Source: Pseudomonas aestuarii (lineage in GTDB: Bacteria > Pseudomonadota > Gammaproteobacteria > Pseudomonadales > Pseudomonadaceae). Taken from it: a stretch of DNA of 64,000 bases. The stretch's first letter is position 1, and each line of letters opens with the position of its first letter. Where the stretch lies: the NCBI RefSeq assembly GCF_027988105.1, contig NZ_JAQJZJ010000004.1, positions 1 through 64,000 of the forward strand. The letters are read 5' to 3'. Under the pieces are notes generated by a model. The model had not been told where the DNA came from, ran no database searches, and worked only from the letters and a program-made list of their open reading frames with translations. The translations under genes were made by a program, and so were the position numbers. This document shows positions 38,001-45,165 of this stretch, one piece after another.

Positions 38001-39106
38001 ATAGTGCAGGGGCTGATGAGCTGTTCAATAATCTCAATATTTTGAGTGCCGCAGGTGCCAGCCAGGCCTATGACTCGCTCAGTGGTGTGCAGCATACCTA
38101 CAGCAATCAGATTGCTCTGCAGTCGCTGAATCAGTTCAAAGGGCTGCTGTTCGATCGCTTGCAAGGCAACAGCCAGTTTCTCGCCAGAAACGGTCAGCTC
38201 ATGCTGGCCTATAACGACAACGGCACGGTGACCGATGTTGGCTCGCAACTACTCGGCAGTCGACCTGTAGCGGATCGCGGTTGGTGGCTGCGTGGCACCG
38301 GCAGTTATGGCGAAATCGACGGTACGCGCAATGCAAGCGGCGCCCATTACAACGCCAGCGGCACGGCGACCGGCATTGATGTCAACCTGGATGATTCACT
38401 GACCCTCGGTGCCGCCTTCGGCTACAACACCACCGGTGCCGGCGTGGATCAGGGTGATCTTGAGGTCGACAGCTATCAGGCCGCTTTCTACGGCAGGTGG
38501 CTGCTTGATGATGGGTATTACGCCAGCGGCATTGCGGGCTTTGGCTACCATGACATCGATGCCAAACGCGGCATCAACGTCGGTATCTCCAGCAGCACCG
38601 CGAAATCGGATTACGACGCCTGGACCGGTAACGTTGCCGTTGAAGCCGGTCGCACGTTTGCCCTTAACCAGCGCACCCGGATCACACCGCTGGCCGGGCT
38701 TGAGTACGCCCACATCAACCGCGAAAGCTTTACCGAGCATGGCGCCGGCGCGGCCGACCTGCATGTCAGCCGCGACCAGCAGGATTCCCTGCGTTCAGCG
38801 CTTGGCGCACGCCTTGAACACAGCTGGACAACCAACAATGGCAGCCGAATCCAGCCCACTATTGAACTGGCCTGGCTACATGAGTTCATGGATAACGAAG
38901 CAGGGTTACGCGCCGGCTTTGCCCCGGCCCCTACAGCTACGTTCAATGTTAGCGGACCCGAACTGGATCGCGACCGCGCCCGGATCGGCCTGGGCCTCAA
39001 CATGCAGGTCAACGAGACTGCCTCGCTGAGGCTCGGTTATCAGGGCGAGTTCGCAAGCTCTGACCAACGTCACGACGTCTCGGCCACCTTCAAGATGGCA
39101 TGGTGA
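32078..39106 (+). CDS. giant type Va autotransporter with PATR repeats
   Basis: A 2342-residue surface protein. It begins with an extended signal peptide region (MNRIYCSIFNTALGTWVAVP), followed by a hydrophobic core ending in ASAQ near residue 63. The passenger is a long beta-helix made of autotransporter-associated strand repeats (NTYTGGTTISAG and relatives, dozens of copies). The last ~270 residues, from about 2070, form the outer-membrane beta-barrel with the terminal aromatic residue in TFKMAW. Three 64-residue units at residues ~1549-1740 are nearly identical. No protease or esterase motif is visible, so adhesion or aggregation is likely. An AraC-type gene lies upstream. Confidence 0.93.
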   Translation: MNRIYCSIFNTALGTWVAVPETAKARGKSNGGARTARGARRAPLFACTALVAGMAMAGMASAQTWTGTTDTNWDTATNWTGGTPAAAGTADINAAAGNQPTLGSVTPGLTATNVSAGTLTISAGGELVSTDVNISGAGAIHNAGAISGNVISTGAGTGIDSAGTINGNLSSGGITTISAGSVTGALAVTGGTTTVSGGATVGGDVNVGGGVLTLGAGTNLGPNSNRVVVVQKTNGNARMDLGGNTVAASQIIANIASGTSFTNGTVTVANLAQIGVGTIDAVLAGAGTFRRVALNPGIASTFTAANTYTGATDVQGRLVISSTGSILNTASITIDGAGVLRVDGAGGNAISDSMRITNNGAFEIYGSDETIGSIAGTGNISVASGTNLILSDGTTHSIDGVVSGAGGLTIDKSAGVVTLSGTNAHTGATTLEAGGLTLAGGAAIADTGAVVVNGGTLTLSDSETIGTLSGSGGAIQLGSNTLTVNAISGSADYAGAISGSGGLGKTGAGTLALSGTNTYTGDTTLTAGTVAINNAGALGADSGYLWLAGGTLLATESLTLGKANLITQSGTTSTIAAANGKTLTLTGNVNPIGSNAVLNFGAAGQEGTVVASNMSSATNTARVNVAGGTLRVGAGEFINSGLGFIAGTSVAGAATLDMAGLLVRINNLSGTGTVNSSAGSATLQTLGTSNFGGTIADGAGTSNLDVSSGALTLSGGNTYTGTTLLSGGNLTLTGAGALASTDVTINAGRTLTTQGGAATGLAAATALTNSGVLALTGDEEIGSIAGAGAVTLDAHTLTIGGLNSSTELSGVVSGTGGLIKSGTGQLTLSGANTYVGQTAVTAGTLDVTGSIASTSVVVEDSASLTADGASLSDAASVTLNGTGSLTVNSATETIGSLSAAAGSTVVLNAGLTVGDTADTTVAGAISGIGALTKVGAGTLLLSGGNTYSGGTTISAGTLVANNTSGSATGSGAVTVASGSALGGSGSIAGSVTVADGGRLAAGNSPGNLTLGELLLNNASVLDYELASPSDIAGVDSDLITVTGNLTLDGILNITDLGGFDFAVSSGDTGSYRLFNYGGTLIDNVISFGSGLLAGYNYSIDTATAGAVTLVADFTGLQFWDGNNNIANATVDGGNGTWSAGDTNWTNQSGNTNSNSGELTAIFGGTAGTVEVDGSHTVQGLQFVTDNYLLQDTDNNGALVLADSGADVRADSGVNAVIDVALGGTGSLSKTGAGTITLQGNNTYTGDTIISDGTLQLGDNNRIANTSDLVINGGTFDLNNFNETVANLSGSGGTINIGAGGTGTLTVNQTVDQTYAGNFSGASGRFQDAIIKNGAATLTLTGTNSQTGVGIVQINAGRLAVEGGNAIGDSQMLTGVGEFELLSDETIGFLNMSGGQVLLNDNTLTLGSNSDVSGGTYAAISGTGNIIIDGDALQVFYAASTYTGSTTINSGELRTRNLSALGNNSAVAVNSGGALLLLDDLNIGSLAGDGAVTLTSLFGSHRLTSGADNTSTTFSGVLSGAGGRLNKTGTGTLTLTGSNTYTGGTTISAGVLQGTTASLQGDIINNATLAFDQDASGTFSEVISGSGALSKSGSGTLILSGANSYSGGTTISAGVLQGTTASLQGDIINDATLAFDQDASGTFSEVISGSGALSKSGSGTLILSGANSYSGGTTISAGVLQGTTASLQGDIINNATLAFDQDASGTFSEVISGSGALSKSGSGTLILSGANSYSGGTTVSGGILQGSSTSLQGDIGNNAMINFDQAADGVYAGVMKGSGSLIKSGAGMLTLSGMSSYSGTTIIEGGRLAVNGSIANSATTINAGGTLGGSGIVGSISLNGGVLAPGNSIGTLNVAGDLDFSAGGVFEVEVDAAGNSDRIDVTGSAVLTNGTVLVLPEAGDYKVSTDYTILTAAGGLGGTTFGSVSSNLAFLTPTLSYDANNVLLNLRRNSSDYASVAETANQGSVGTALDTLFGSDSAGADELFNNLNILSAAGASQAYDSLSGVQHTYSNQIALQSLNQFKGLLFDRLQGNSQFLARNGQLMLAYNDNGTVTDVGSQLLGSRPVADRGWWLRGTGSYGEIDGTRNASGAHYNASGTATGIDVNLDDSLTLGAAFGYNTTGAGVDQGDLEVDSYQAAFYGRWLLDDGYYASGIAGFGYHDIDAKRGINVGISSSTAKSDYDAWTGNVAVEAGRTFALNQRTRITPLAGLEYAHINRESFTEHGAGAADLHVSRDQQDSLRSALGARLEHSWTTNNGSRIQPTIELAWLHEFMDNEAGLRAGFAPAPTATFNVSGPELDRDRARIGLGLNMQVNETASLRLGYQGEFASSDQRHDVSATFKMAW
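36722..37297 (+). repeat. three tandem 192-bp repeats inside the autotransporter
   Basis: Units start at 36722, 36914 and 37106, each with GGGGTGCTGCAGGGGACGAC. The first two are almost identical, and the third diverges near 37270. Each encodes 64 residues beginning GVLQGTTASLQGDI, with one N-to-D change in the middle unit. A fourth, diverged unit follows (GILQGSSTSLQGDI). Confidence 0.93.
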
Positions 39107-39173
39107 AACTGACCAGCGAGGTCGCTCGATGCGCCGGCTCCAGACACTGATCGAAAAATGAAGCTGGCGACGG

Positions 39174-39196
39174 GCTGGCCTGCTTTGCAGGCCAGC
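39174..39196 (+). terminator. hairpin after the autotransporter
   Basis: GCTGGCCTGC and GCAGGCCAGC form a perfect 10-bp stem with a TTT loop, 68 bases past the stop. The following TCTT is a short T-run. Confidence 0.65.
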
Positions 39197-39364
39197 TCTT
39201 GCACCCTGCGAGCGAAACGAACTCAGCGGTGAAATCCTTTGCAGCTGCGAACACAAACGCAAGAACCATACTTTTCCAGTGCGGGTATTTGAATCCCCCT
39301 TGCGCAATGCTCGCCGTCCGAGTCCCACCAACCTAACTCTGCATGAGCAATCAGGCTTCGCAGC

Positions 39365-39418
39365 ACGTTTGCGGAAACCGGATAACCGCATACCCATTGG
39401 CTGCTTAGGCTGAGCGAA
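39365..39418. repeat. direct repeat flanking the autotransporter, right copy
   Basis: ACGTTTGCGGAAACCGGATA and the downstream TAGGCT and GCGAA align without gaps to 32003-32056, with 38 of 54 positions identical by my count. The two copies are in the same orientation, 7362 bases apart. Confidence 0.5.
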
Positions 39419-39463
39419 CTTTCAGCCATGGGACAAAGCAGCGATGTTGGAAGCAGTGACTCC

Positions 39464-39706
39464 ACACGGTCACGGCCTGGCTGTAGTCCGCGTCCAGCAG
39501 GTGCTGATAGCGTTGACCCACCAAGGGGCTACAGCGAATTCGGTATCCACCCTGTGCCCGGACACATGACCGTGATCGTCAACAAGCGCTCGATGGCCAG
39601 CGGCTACGCCGGCCTGGATAACGAACTGTTCTATATGGACAAGACCATGATGGTCTTCGGCGACGCGAAGAAGGTCATCGAGGATATGGTCAAAGCCGTC
39701 GACTGA
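39464..39706 (+). pseudogene. pntB: degraded copy of the pntB domain III segment
   Basis: The 5' part reads HGHGLAVVRVQQVLIA and LTHQGATANS in one frame, matching GYGLAVARAQHALMEL and LSHRGVTVKY of PntB with clear divergence. The frame then shifts (GIHPVPGHM), about 60 codons are missing, and from 39573 the DNA matches the last ~135 bases of pntB at all but about six positions, all silent except E to D at the last residue. No promoter or start is credible. It has a separate terminator. It is a non-functional second pntB end on the far side of the autotransporter insert. Confidence 0.85.
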
Positions 39707-39723
39707 CCGTAGTAGCGCAAGAG

Positions 39724-39754
39724 AAAACCCGGCCACTGCGTGCCGGGTTTTTTT
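39724..39754 (+). terminator. rho-independent terminator after the pntB remnant
   Basis: AAAACCCGGC and GCCGGGTTTT form a 10-bp stem with an 8-base loop followed by T residues. It differs in sequence from the terminator after the intact pntB. Confidence 0.88.
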
Positions 39755-40142
39755 CTGCGCGCAGGAACGCCACCTTCTCGCTTGGCGACTTCTCTGCAGG
39801 GGCTCATCAGCGATACAGATTGGCGCCGACCCGCCACAGAAGCGGCTAAAAAACTGAACCAGAGATCAGCAGTGTCAGGCAATCAATTTGCAACTGTACC
39901 TATAGACAACCACTGCACATTGATTCGCATGCGAGATAAATAACTGCTCTACGCACAAACACACGGCAATTCACTTATCACCGGTACAGTAGGCGCATAA
40001 AACAGCAAAACAGTTACAAAGCACACTATCTAATAGCTCAACAATATTACCCAGCTGTGACTATGGCACTGCTTGCAAGAAGCGGAATATGGGCACCAGG
40101 CAAAACACTCTCTAGACCCGCCACAAGCGGAAGGATGACACC
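39755..40142. other. AT-richer intergenic region before the DUF1127 genes
   Basis: A 388-base stretch with no supported gene. It is visibly AT-richer than its surroundings between 39840 and 40060. It presumably carries the promoter of the first DUF1127 gene, whose ribosome-binding site GGAAGGA lies at its 3' end. No clear promoter hexamers are claimed. Confidence 0.45.
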
Positions 40143-40358
40143 ATGGAACGTACACTCAGTTCCGACTTCGTTTTTGAAACCAACTCCTCCAACGCCACCA
40201 GCGGTCTGCCGCTGCGTATGGTTGCCGCCCTGTTCACCTGGCAGCGCCGCATGACCAGCCGTCGCCAACTGGCGCGCCTGGATGCCCGCCTGCTGGCCGA
40301 TGCCGGCATCAGCGAGGCCCAGCGCCACGCCGAGTTGAGCAAGCCGTTCTGGCGTTAA
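40143..40358 (+). CDS. DUF1127 domain protein
   Basis: A 71-residue basic protein. The C-terminal half (RRQLARLDARLLADAGISEAQRHAEL) is the DUF1127 domain, a small arginine-rich motif found in many proteobacteria. Studied members have been linked to RNA binding and to phosphate or carbon homeostasis. GGAAGGA precedes the start. A strong terminator follows, so it is probably monocistronic. The second DUF1127 gene 244 bases downstream is a clear paralogue with the same FWR ending. Confidence 0.85.
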   Translation: MERTLSSDFVFETNSSNATSGLPLRMVAALFTWQRRMTSRRQLARLDARLLADAGISEAQRHAELSKPFWR

Positions 40359-40390
40359 GCCTGGCGGCGCAAGCCGCTCAGCACGCACTG

Positions 40391-40426
40391 ACAAACCCGC
40401 CCACGCCCAGCGTTGGCGGGTTTTGT
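40391..40426 (+). terminator. terminator after the first DUF1127 gene
   Basis: AAACCCGCC and GGCGGGTTT pair across a 13-base loop, followed by further T residues, about 35 bases after the stop codon. Confidence 0.8.
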
Positions 40427-40601
40427 CGTTATAGCCCGGGGCAAACAGCACAGCTGCCGCGCTCTCCAGCAGCACAGTTTTATAAAAGCAGTAACTGACC
40501 CAGTACACTTTTGCCTGACTGTGACTGCCCGGCTGGCCAGTGTCGCGCGACTATGGATACCCATACCGCCACGCCCGCCCTGCACGGGAAGGATCATTGC
40601 C

Positions 40602-40808
40602 ATGGAGCGTATTCTCAGCGACAGCCCAGCACCTTTCGAACAGTCGTACAACGACTCGCTCGCCCGTCTGCGCGGCACCGTCAAACGTTGGCAGCTCAAT
40701 ATCCGCACCCGCCGCCAACTGGCCCAGTTGGACCCCCACCAGCTGGCCGACGCCGGTATCAGCCCCGGCGAGCGCCTGGCAGAACTGGAAAAGCCGTTCT
40801 GGCGCTAA
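40602..40808 (+). CDS. DUF1127 domain protein, second copy
   Basis: A 68-residue protein starting MERILSDSPAPFEQ after AAGGA. The DUF1127 segment is RRQLAQLDPHQLADAGISPGERLAEL. It shares the MER start, the RRQLA block and the FWR end with the upstream paralogue, so the pair arose by tandem duplication. An open frame extends upstream to 40413, but the domain and ribosome-binding site fix the start here. Confidence 0.85.
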   Translation: MERILSDSPAPFEQSYNDSLARLRGTVKRWQLNIRTRRQLAQLDPHQLADAGISPGERLAELEKPFWR

Positions 40809-40904
40809 GCAAGCATGGTGTGTCGACTGCCCACTGAGCTAGGCTGGCAACAATCTGGCGTGGCCGATTGCCACGCCTTGGCTAGATGGCTCAGGAGCTT
40901 CAGG

Positions 40905-41222
40905 ATGATCGCCTTGCGTACACTCGGTTTTTCCGCTTTGTGGGTGCTGGCCACCAGCGCCTCGGCGTCCAGTTTCGTCGCCACTACCGATACCCTGGGC
41001 GGCGCCCTCATGGGCACCTCGGACGCGACCTCCGACGCCACCTCCTCGCTGCGTGACGACAAAATCGTACTGGCCGCCCGGAGCGACGCGGCCAGTTTCA
41101 TCGCCAGCCAGGGCGCCATCCGTGGCGTGCGACTGGAGGCAGCGCTGCGGCATATCCGCCAGCTAACGCCTGGCCTGGCAGCCGACGATGAGCAACTGGC
41201 GCAGGCCATTCTCAGCCGTTGA
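40905..41222 (+). CDS. DUF2388 family exported protein
   Basis: A 105-residue protein with a signal peptide (MIALRTLGFSALWVLATSASA). The mature part SSFVATTDTLGGALMGTSD followed by RDDKIVLAARSDAASFIASQG is the DUF2388 (TIGR02448) family, small periplasmic proteins largely confined to Pseudomonas. AGGAG lies upstream of the ATG chosen. No function is established for the family. A paralogue and an exported HExxH-DUF4105 protein follow, which suggests one envelope-related unit. Confidence 0.85.
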   Translation: MIALRTLGFSALWVLATSASASSFVATTDTLGGALMGTSDATSDATSSLRDDKIVLAARSDAASFIASQGAIRGVRLEAALRHIRQLTPGLAADDEQLAQAILSR

Positions 41223-41230
41223 GGCTCCCA

Positions 41231-41257
41231 CAGGCCGGCCGCTGATGGGCCGGCCTG
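41231..41257 (+). terminator. hairpin between the two DUF2388 genes
   Basis: CAGGCCGGCC and GGCCGGCCTG form a perfect 10-bp stem with a 7-base loop, just after the first DUF2388 stop. No strong T-run follows. Confidence 0.55.
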
Positions 41258-41390
41258 GCTTGCCCATGCCCGCTAATGCCAGACGTGGCAGCACGCGCGC
41301 AATGGTCGTAGATGCACTTAAGTGCGATGCCCCGGAACTGCCTGTACGCATAACCGTCCAACCTTAACCACTAGCGTCTCGGAGATTGCC

Positions 41391-41711
41391 ATGCATCGTC
41401 CCTTGCTCGTCGCTGTCGCCCTACTTGCCTTATCTGTCGGCAGTGTCCAGGCGCAGACCCTGGTTGCCACCAGCAACATCATCGTGCGCGCGCTGGACCG
41501 TACGTTCGACTTCACCTCGGACACCACCACCTCGGTGCGCGACTCGAAAATCGTCCTCGCCGCACGTGACGATGCGGCCAGTTTCGTCGCCTCCCAGGGC
41601 GTGATTCGCGGCGCGCAGCTGGAAGCAGCGCTCAGCACCATTCGCAGCCGCGTGCCGGAAGCGCAGCAAGCCTCCGATCAGGTGCTGGCCGAAGCCATTC
41701 TCGCCAGGTGA
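41391..41711 (+). CDS. DUF2388 family exported protein, second copy
   Basis: A 106-residue paralogue with signal peptide MHRPLLVAVALLALSVGSVQAQ and the same core (RDSKIVLAARDDAASFVASQG, then RGAQLEAAL). The start at 41391 follows GGAG and agrees with the signal peptide. Its TGA overlaps the GTG start of the next gene (GTGA), so expression is coupled to the HExxH-DUF4105 protein, the best clue to a joint role. Confidence 0.87.
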   Translation: MHRPLLVAVALLALSVGSVQAQTLVATSNIIVRALDRTFDFTSDTTTSVRDSKIVLAARDDAASFVASQGVIRGAQLEAALSTIRSRVPEAQQASDQVLAEAILAR

Positions 41712-43657
41712 ACCTGACCCGCGCCTGGCTGCTGCTACTTGCCCTGCTGGCCAGCAGCAGCCATGCCGGGTTACGCCTGAGCCTTGAGCGCGACGATCTC
41801 AGCCAGGGTGAACAGCAGGCCAGCCAGGCGCTGCTGAGCGAGGCCCTCGCGGCCCTGCCAGCCCTGTTCAAGCAGCGCCTGGACCGGCGCGTCCAGGTGC
41901 GCTGGCGAGCACTGCCGGCCGAAGTCTACGGTCGCGCCGGACGCTTCAGCGGTATCGAACTGAACAGCCAGTTGCTGCCGTCACTCAGCGACGGCAGCGC
42001 CACCACGTCACCCACCCAGCGCCCACATGGCACTGTACGCCGCGAGCTGCTGGCCACCGTGCTGCACGAACTGACCCACCTCTATGATCGTGCACGGCTC
42101 TGGCCGCAGGAGGAAAAACGCCTGCAGCACCGCTGCCGACAGCGCCTCGCCAGCCTCGGCCCAATAGGTTTGCCCGACGCCTGCCGCGGCCAGACCGCAA
42201 GACGCTTTACCCTCAGCGATGACCCGCATCTGCTCGACCTGGCTGGCTGGCCGCAACGGGTCGGCCGGCGCGGCGCGCGCGAGCAGGCCAACGGCCAGGT
42301 GGCGCGCAGCCCGGATGTCTACGAGCTGAGCAACCCACGCGAATTCGTCGCGGTGAACCTCGAGTACTTCCTCCTCGACCCCAGCTACGCCTGTCGCCGG
42401 CCTTTACTGGCACGTCATTTCCGCGCGCATTTCGCCGGCTGGGCACCGGCCCAGCAGCCCTGCAGCGACGGCTACGCCTACCTCAACGCCGGCCGCGATT
42501 TCGCCCGCCAACCGCTGGGCACGCTCGACCCCGCACGGGTCTACCAGGTCGACTACCTGCTCGCCGAGGCTAACCAGCAATGGGCCAGCCGCTGGGGCCA
42601 CAGCATGCTGCGTCTGGTGATCTGCGCCCCCGGCCGGCCGCGCGGACCGGATTGCCGCCTCGACCTGGACGAGCACCTGGTGCTGTCCTACCGCGCCTTC
42701 GTCGGTGATCTGCAGCTGTCCAGCTGGGGCGGCCTGACCGGCGCCTACCCGTCGCGCCTGTTCGTCCTGCCGCTGGCCCAGGTGATCGAGGAATACACCA
42801 AGGTGGAACTGCGCAGCCTGGCCTCGGTGCCGCTGAAGCTCGACCGCGTGCAGCTGGAGGACTTGGTCACCCGTGCCGCCGAACAGCACTGGAGCTACGA
42901 CGGCGACTACTACTTCATCTCCAATAACTGCGCGGTGGAAACCCTCAAGCTGCTGCGTAGCGGCAGCCAGCACCCGCGCCTGCAGGCGCTTGACAGCATG
43001 CTGCCCAACGGTTTGCTCGACACCCTGGTGGCCCGTGATTTGGCCGATCGCAGCGTGCTCGATGACCCGGGCGAAGCTCTGCGCCTGGGCTATCGCTTCG
43101 ACTCCTTCCGCGACCGCTACCAGGCCATGTTCGCCGTGTTGCAACAGCGCCTGCCGATCGCCCAGACCAGCGTCGAGGACTGGCTGGAGCAGAGCGCCGA
43201 GGTCCGGCGGCCCTGGTTCGCCAAGGCCGACCTGCGGGCCAGCGCCGCACTCTTGCTGCTCGAGCAAGCCGCGCTACGCCGCCAATTGTTGCTGGCCCAG
43301 GACGAGCTCAAGCGCCGCTACCTCAGCGGTCGCGCGGCCAAGGATCCGAGCCTGAACAAGGCCGGCGGCGCCCTGCAACGAATCCTCGCCAACAGCGGCT
43401 TTCTCAGCCGCCCGGCGGAGCTGCTCGAGGGCGGTTATGGCCTGCCGCAACGCGCCGAATGGCAACAGCTGGAAGCCGAGAGCCGCAACCGCCAGCAGCA
43501 ACTGCACCAGCTCAGCGACGACCTCGACCAGGAAGTGCGCCACTTGCTGGAGCCGGCGCGCCTGGCGGAACTGCAAGCCAACGAAGCCAACCTGGTGCAG
43601 CTCGGCGAACACCTGCGCAGGCTGCACAAGGCCAGCGGCGGCCTGATACTGCCATAG
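41708..43657 (+). CDS. exported HExxH metallopeptidase-like / DUF4105 fusion protein
   Basis: A 649-residue protein beginning with GTG and a signal peptide (LLLLALLASSSHA, cleavage near residue 20). HELTH at 120-124 is a zinc-peptidase-type motif, with a possible third ligand E211 in NPREFVAVNLEYF. Residues ~280-450 match DUF4105, the Lnb N-terminal periplasmic domain, with RWGHSMLRLV and NNCAVETLKLL carrying its conserved histidine and cysteine. The C-terminal ~150 residues are charged and helical, probably coiled coil. The gene overlaps the DUF2388 gene by four bases. A periplasmic hydrolase acting on envelope components is inferred; the substrate is unknown. Confidence 0.82.
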   Translation: MNLTRAWLLLLALLASSSHAGLRLSLERDDLSQGEQQASQALLSEALAALPALFKQRLDRRVQVRWRALPAEVYGRAGRFSGIELNSQLLPSLSDGSATTSPTQRPHGTVRRELLATVLHELTHLYDRARLWPQEEKRLQHRCRQRLASLGPIGLPDACRGQTARRFTLSDDPHLLDLAGWPQRVGRRGAREQANGQVARSPDVYELSNPREFVAVNLEYFLLDPSYACRRPLLARHFRAHFAGWAPAQQPCSDGYAYLNAGRDFARQPLGTLDPARVYQVDYLLAEANQQWASRWGHSMLRLVICAPGRPRGPDCRLDLDEHLVLSYRAFVGDLQLSSWGGLTGAYPSRLFVLPLAQVIEEYTKVELRSLASVPLKLDRVQLEDLVTRAAEQHWSYDGDYYFISNNCAVETLKLLRSGSQHPRLQALDSMLPNGLLDTLVARDLADRSVLDDPGEALRLGYRFDSFRDRYQAMFAVLQQRLPIAQTSVEDWLEQSAEVRRPWFAKADLRASAALLLLEQAALRRQLLLAQDELKRRYLSGRAAKDPSLNKAGGALQRILANSGFLSRPAELLEGGYGLPQRAEWQQLEAESRNRQQQLHQLSDDLDQEVRHLLEPARLAELQANEANLVQLGEHLRRLHKASGGLILP

Positions 43658-43745
43658 GCCGTGCAGGACAGCGGCGGCCCTAACTGGCCGTTGAACAACC
43701 ACTACGCTTGGCTATGCGGCGTTCGTTATATTTTTCAACGGCCTG

Positions 43746-44150
43746 CTAAGGGATGTGTTCCTGCTGCTCTTGCGGCAACTGTTCGTCCACATGCAGCCAG
43801 GGCAAACGGTTCTGCACCCAGATATGCCGGTCCGCAGGCGCCCGTTGCGGCTGATCCAGGGTGGCGACGGTGATATCCAGGGTTTCCGGGCTGAGCGTGG
43901 TGAACAGGGTCAGGTGGGCACCGCAGCTCGGACAGAAACTGCGCGTGCAACTGGCCGACGAGGCGAACTCGCTCGGCGTACCGGCCAGCCAGGCAAAGCT
44001 TGCCAGTGGCACGGTGATCCAGGTGGTGAGGATGCCGCCGGTACTGCGTCGGCAGATCGAGCAATGACAATGGGCGATGTCTTGCAAGGGGGCGTGGAAT
44101 TGGTAGCGCATGGCGCCGCACTGGCAGCCGCCGCAGTGAACCTCGCTCAT
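43746..44150 (-). CDS. GFA-family (glutathione-dependent formaldehyde-activating-like) protein
   Basis: A 134-residue zinc protein. CGGCQCGAMRY at the N-terminus, HCHCSICRRSTG near residue 30 and FCPSCGAHL near residue 75 are the cysteine clusters of the GFA/CENP-V fold, which bind two zinc ions. Members are seldom true formaldehyde-activating enzymes, so the catalytic role is open. The start MSEVHCGGCQCG places the first cluster at the N-terminus as usual. It is divergent from the AEC transporter with almost no gap. Confidence 0.85.
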   Translation of the reverse strand: MSEVHCGGCQCGAMRYQFHAPLQDIAHCHCSICRRSTGGILTTWITVPLASFAWLAGTPSEFASSASCTRSFCPSCGAHLTLFTTLSPETLDITVATLDQPQRAPADRHIWVQNRLPWLHVDEQLPQEQQEHIP

Positions 44151-44241
44151 GATTGCTCCTCCGCTGTCGCGCTTTCTCCAGCCTAGCCGGTCGACGCGCT
44201 TGCGTCGCCGCAGCCGGCTGGCCAAGATGGCCGCTGGTCCG

Positions 44242-45165
44242 ATGGCGGGGGTTGCCGTGCTGGAGTTGTTGCTGGCCTTGTGGCCATTGTTCGCCTTGAT
44301 CGTCGCCGGCTACGCGCTGCGGCGCCTGGACTTCCCCAGCGAAGCCTTCTGGCCCGGTGCCGAGCGGCTGAACTACTTCATCCTGTTTCCCGCCCTGCTG
44401 TTCAGCAGCCTGGCCAGGGCGCCGCTGGACAACCCGGCGCTGCCACGCCTGGCCCTGGCGGTGCTGCTCGGCCTGGGCATCGCCTGGCTGGCGCTGCTCC
44501 TGTTGCGGCGCCTGCGCGGTTGGCCGGCCGGACGTTTCGGCGCCTTCAGCCAGGGTGCGCTGCGCTTCAACACTTACCTGGGTCTGGCGGCGGTGGGCAG
44601 CCTGTATGGCCAGCAAGGCCTGACCCTGGCCGCCTTGATGCTGGCCCTGATGGTGCCCACGGTCAACGTGCTCTCGGTCTGGTCGCTGACTGCCGAACGC
44701 GGTGTCAGTGCGCGCAGCCTGCTCCTGCCGATCCTCAAGAACCCGCTGATCCTCGCCTGCCTCGGCGGCGCCCTGATCAACCTCAGCGGGCTCGGCCTGC
44801 CCGGCGGCAGCGAGCGCCTGCTCGGCCTGCTCGCCGCCGCCAGCCTGCCGCTCGGCCTGCTCTGCGTCGGTGCCGCGCTCAAGCCCGAGCAACTCGGCGG
44901 CGAGATTCCCGCCCTGGCCTGGAACAGCGGCCTGCGCCTGCTGGCCATGCCGCTGCTGGCCTGGGTCGTGGCCTATGGCCTGCGCTTGCCCGTGCTGGAA
45001 AGCAGCGTGCTGGTGCTGTTCTTCGCCCTACCGACGGCGCCGACCGCCTATGTGCTGACCCGCCAACTGGGCGGCGACAGCCACCTGATGGCCGGCATCA
45101 TCACCCTGCAGACGCTGCTGGCGGCCGCGAGCCTACCCTTGCTGCTGATACTGGTGGTGGGCTGA
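44242..45165 (+). CDS. AEC-family permease (auxin efflux carrier-like)
   Basis: A 307-residue membrane protein with about ten hydrophobic helices, in two groups of five around a central loop. The start of the fold (LELLLALWPLFALIVAGYALRR) and FNTYLGLAAVGSLYGQQ are typical of AEC/MdcF-type transporters of carboxylates. The ATG at 44242 gives the usual family length. Earlier starts at 44149 and 44227 exist in frame, and none has a clear ribosome-binding site, so the start is uncertain. Confidence 0.83.
   Translation: MAGVAVLELLLALWPLFALIVAGYALRRLDFPSEAFWPGAERLNYFILFPALLFSSLARAPLDNPALPRLALAVLLGLGIAWLALLLLRRLRGWPAGRFGAFSQGALRFNTYLGLAAVGSLYGQQGLTLAALMLALMVPTVNVLSVWSLTAERGVSARSLLLPILKNPLILACLGGALINLSGLGLPGGSERLLGLLAAASLPLGLLCVGAALKPEQLGGEIPALAWNSGLRLLAMPLLAWVVAYGLRLPVLESSVLVLFFALPTAPTAYVLTRQLGGDSHLMAGIITLQTLLAAASLPLLLILVVG

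Larger units (their letters stand above)
39107..39427. other. intergenic region after the autotransporter
   Basis: A 321-base region without a supported gene. It carries the terminator-like hairpin at 39174-39196 and the right copy of the flanking direct repeat at 39365-39418. Confidence 0.55.

Noticed and set aside
39428..39706. A 92-residue protein reading through the pntB remnant
   Set aside because: The N-terminal part is out of frame relative to pntB homology visible in the other frame, and no ribosome-binding site is seen. It is better explained as a pseudogene.
40063..40078. Possible sigma-54 promoter TGGCACTGCTTGCA before the first DUF1127 gene
   Set aside because: The spacing between GG and GC is 8 instead of the required 10 bases.
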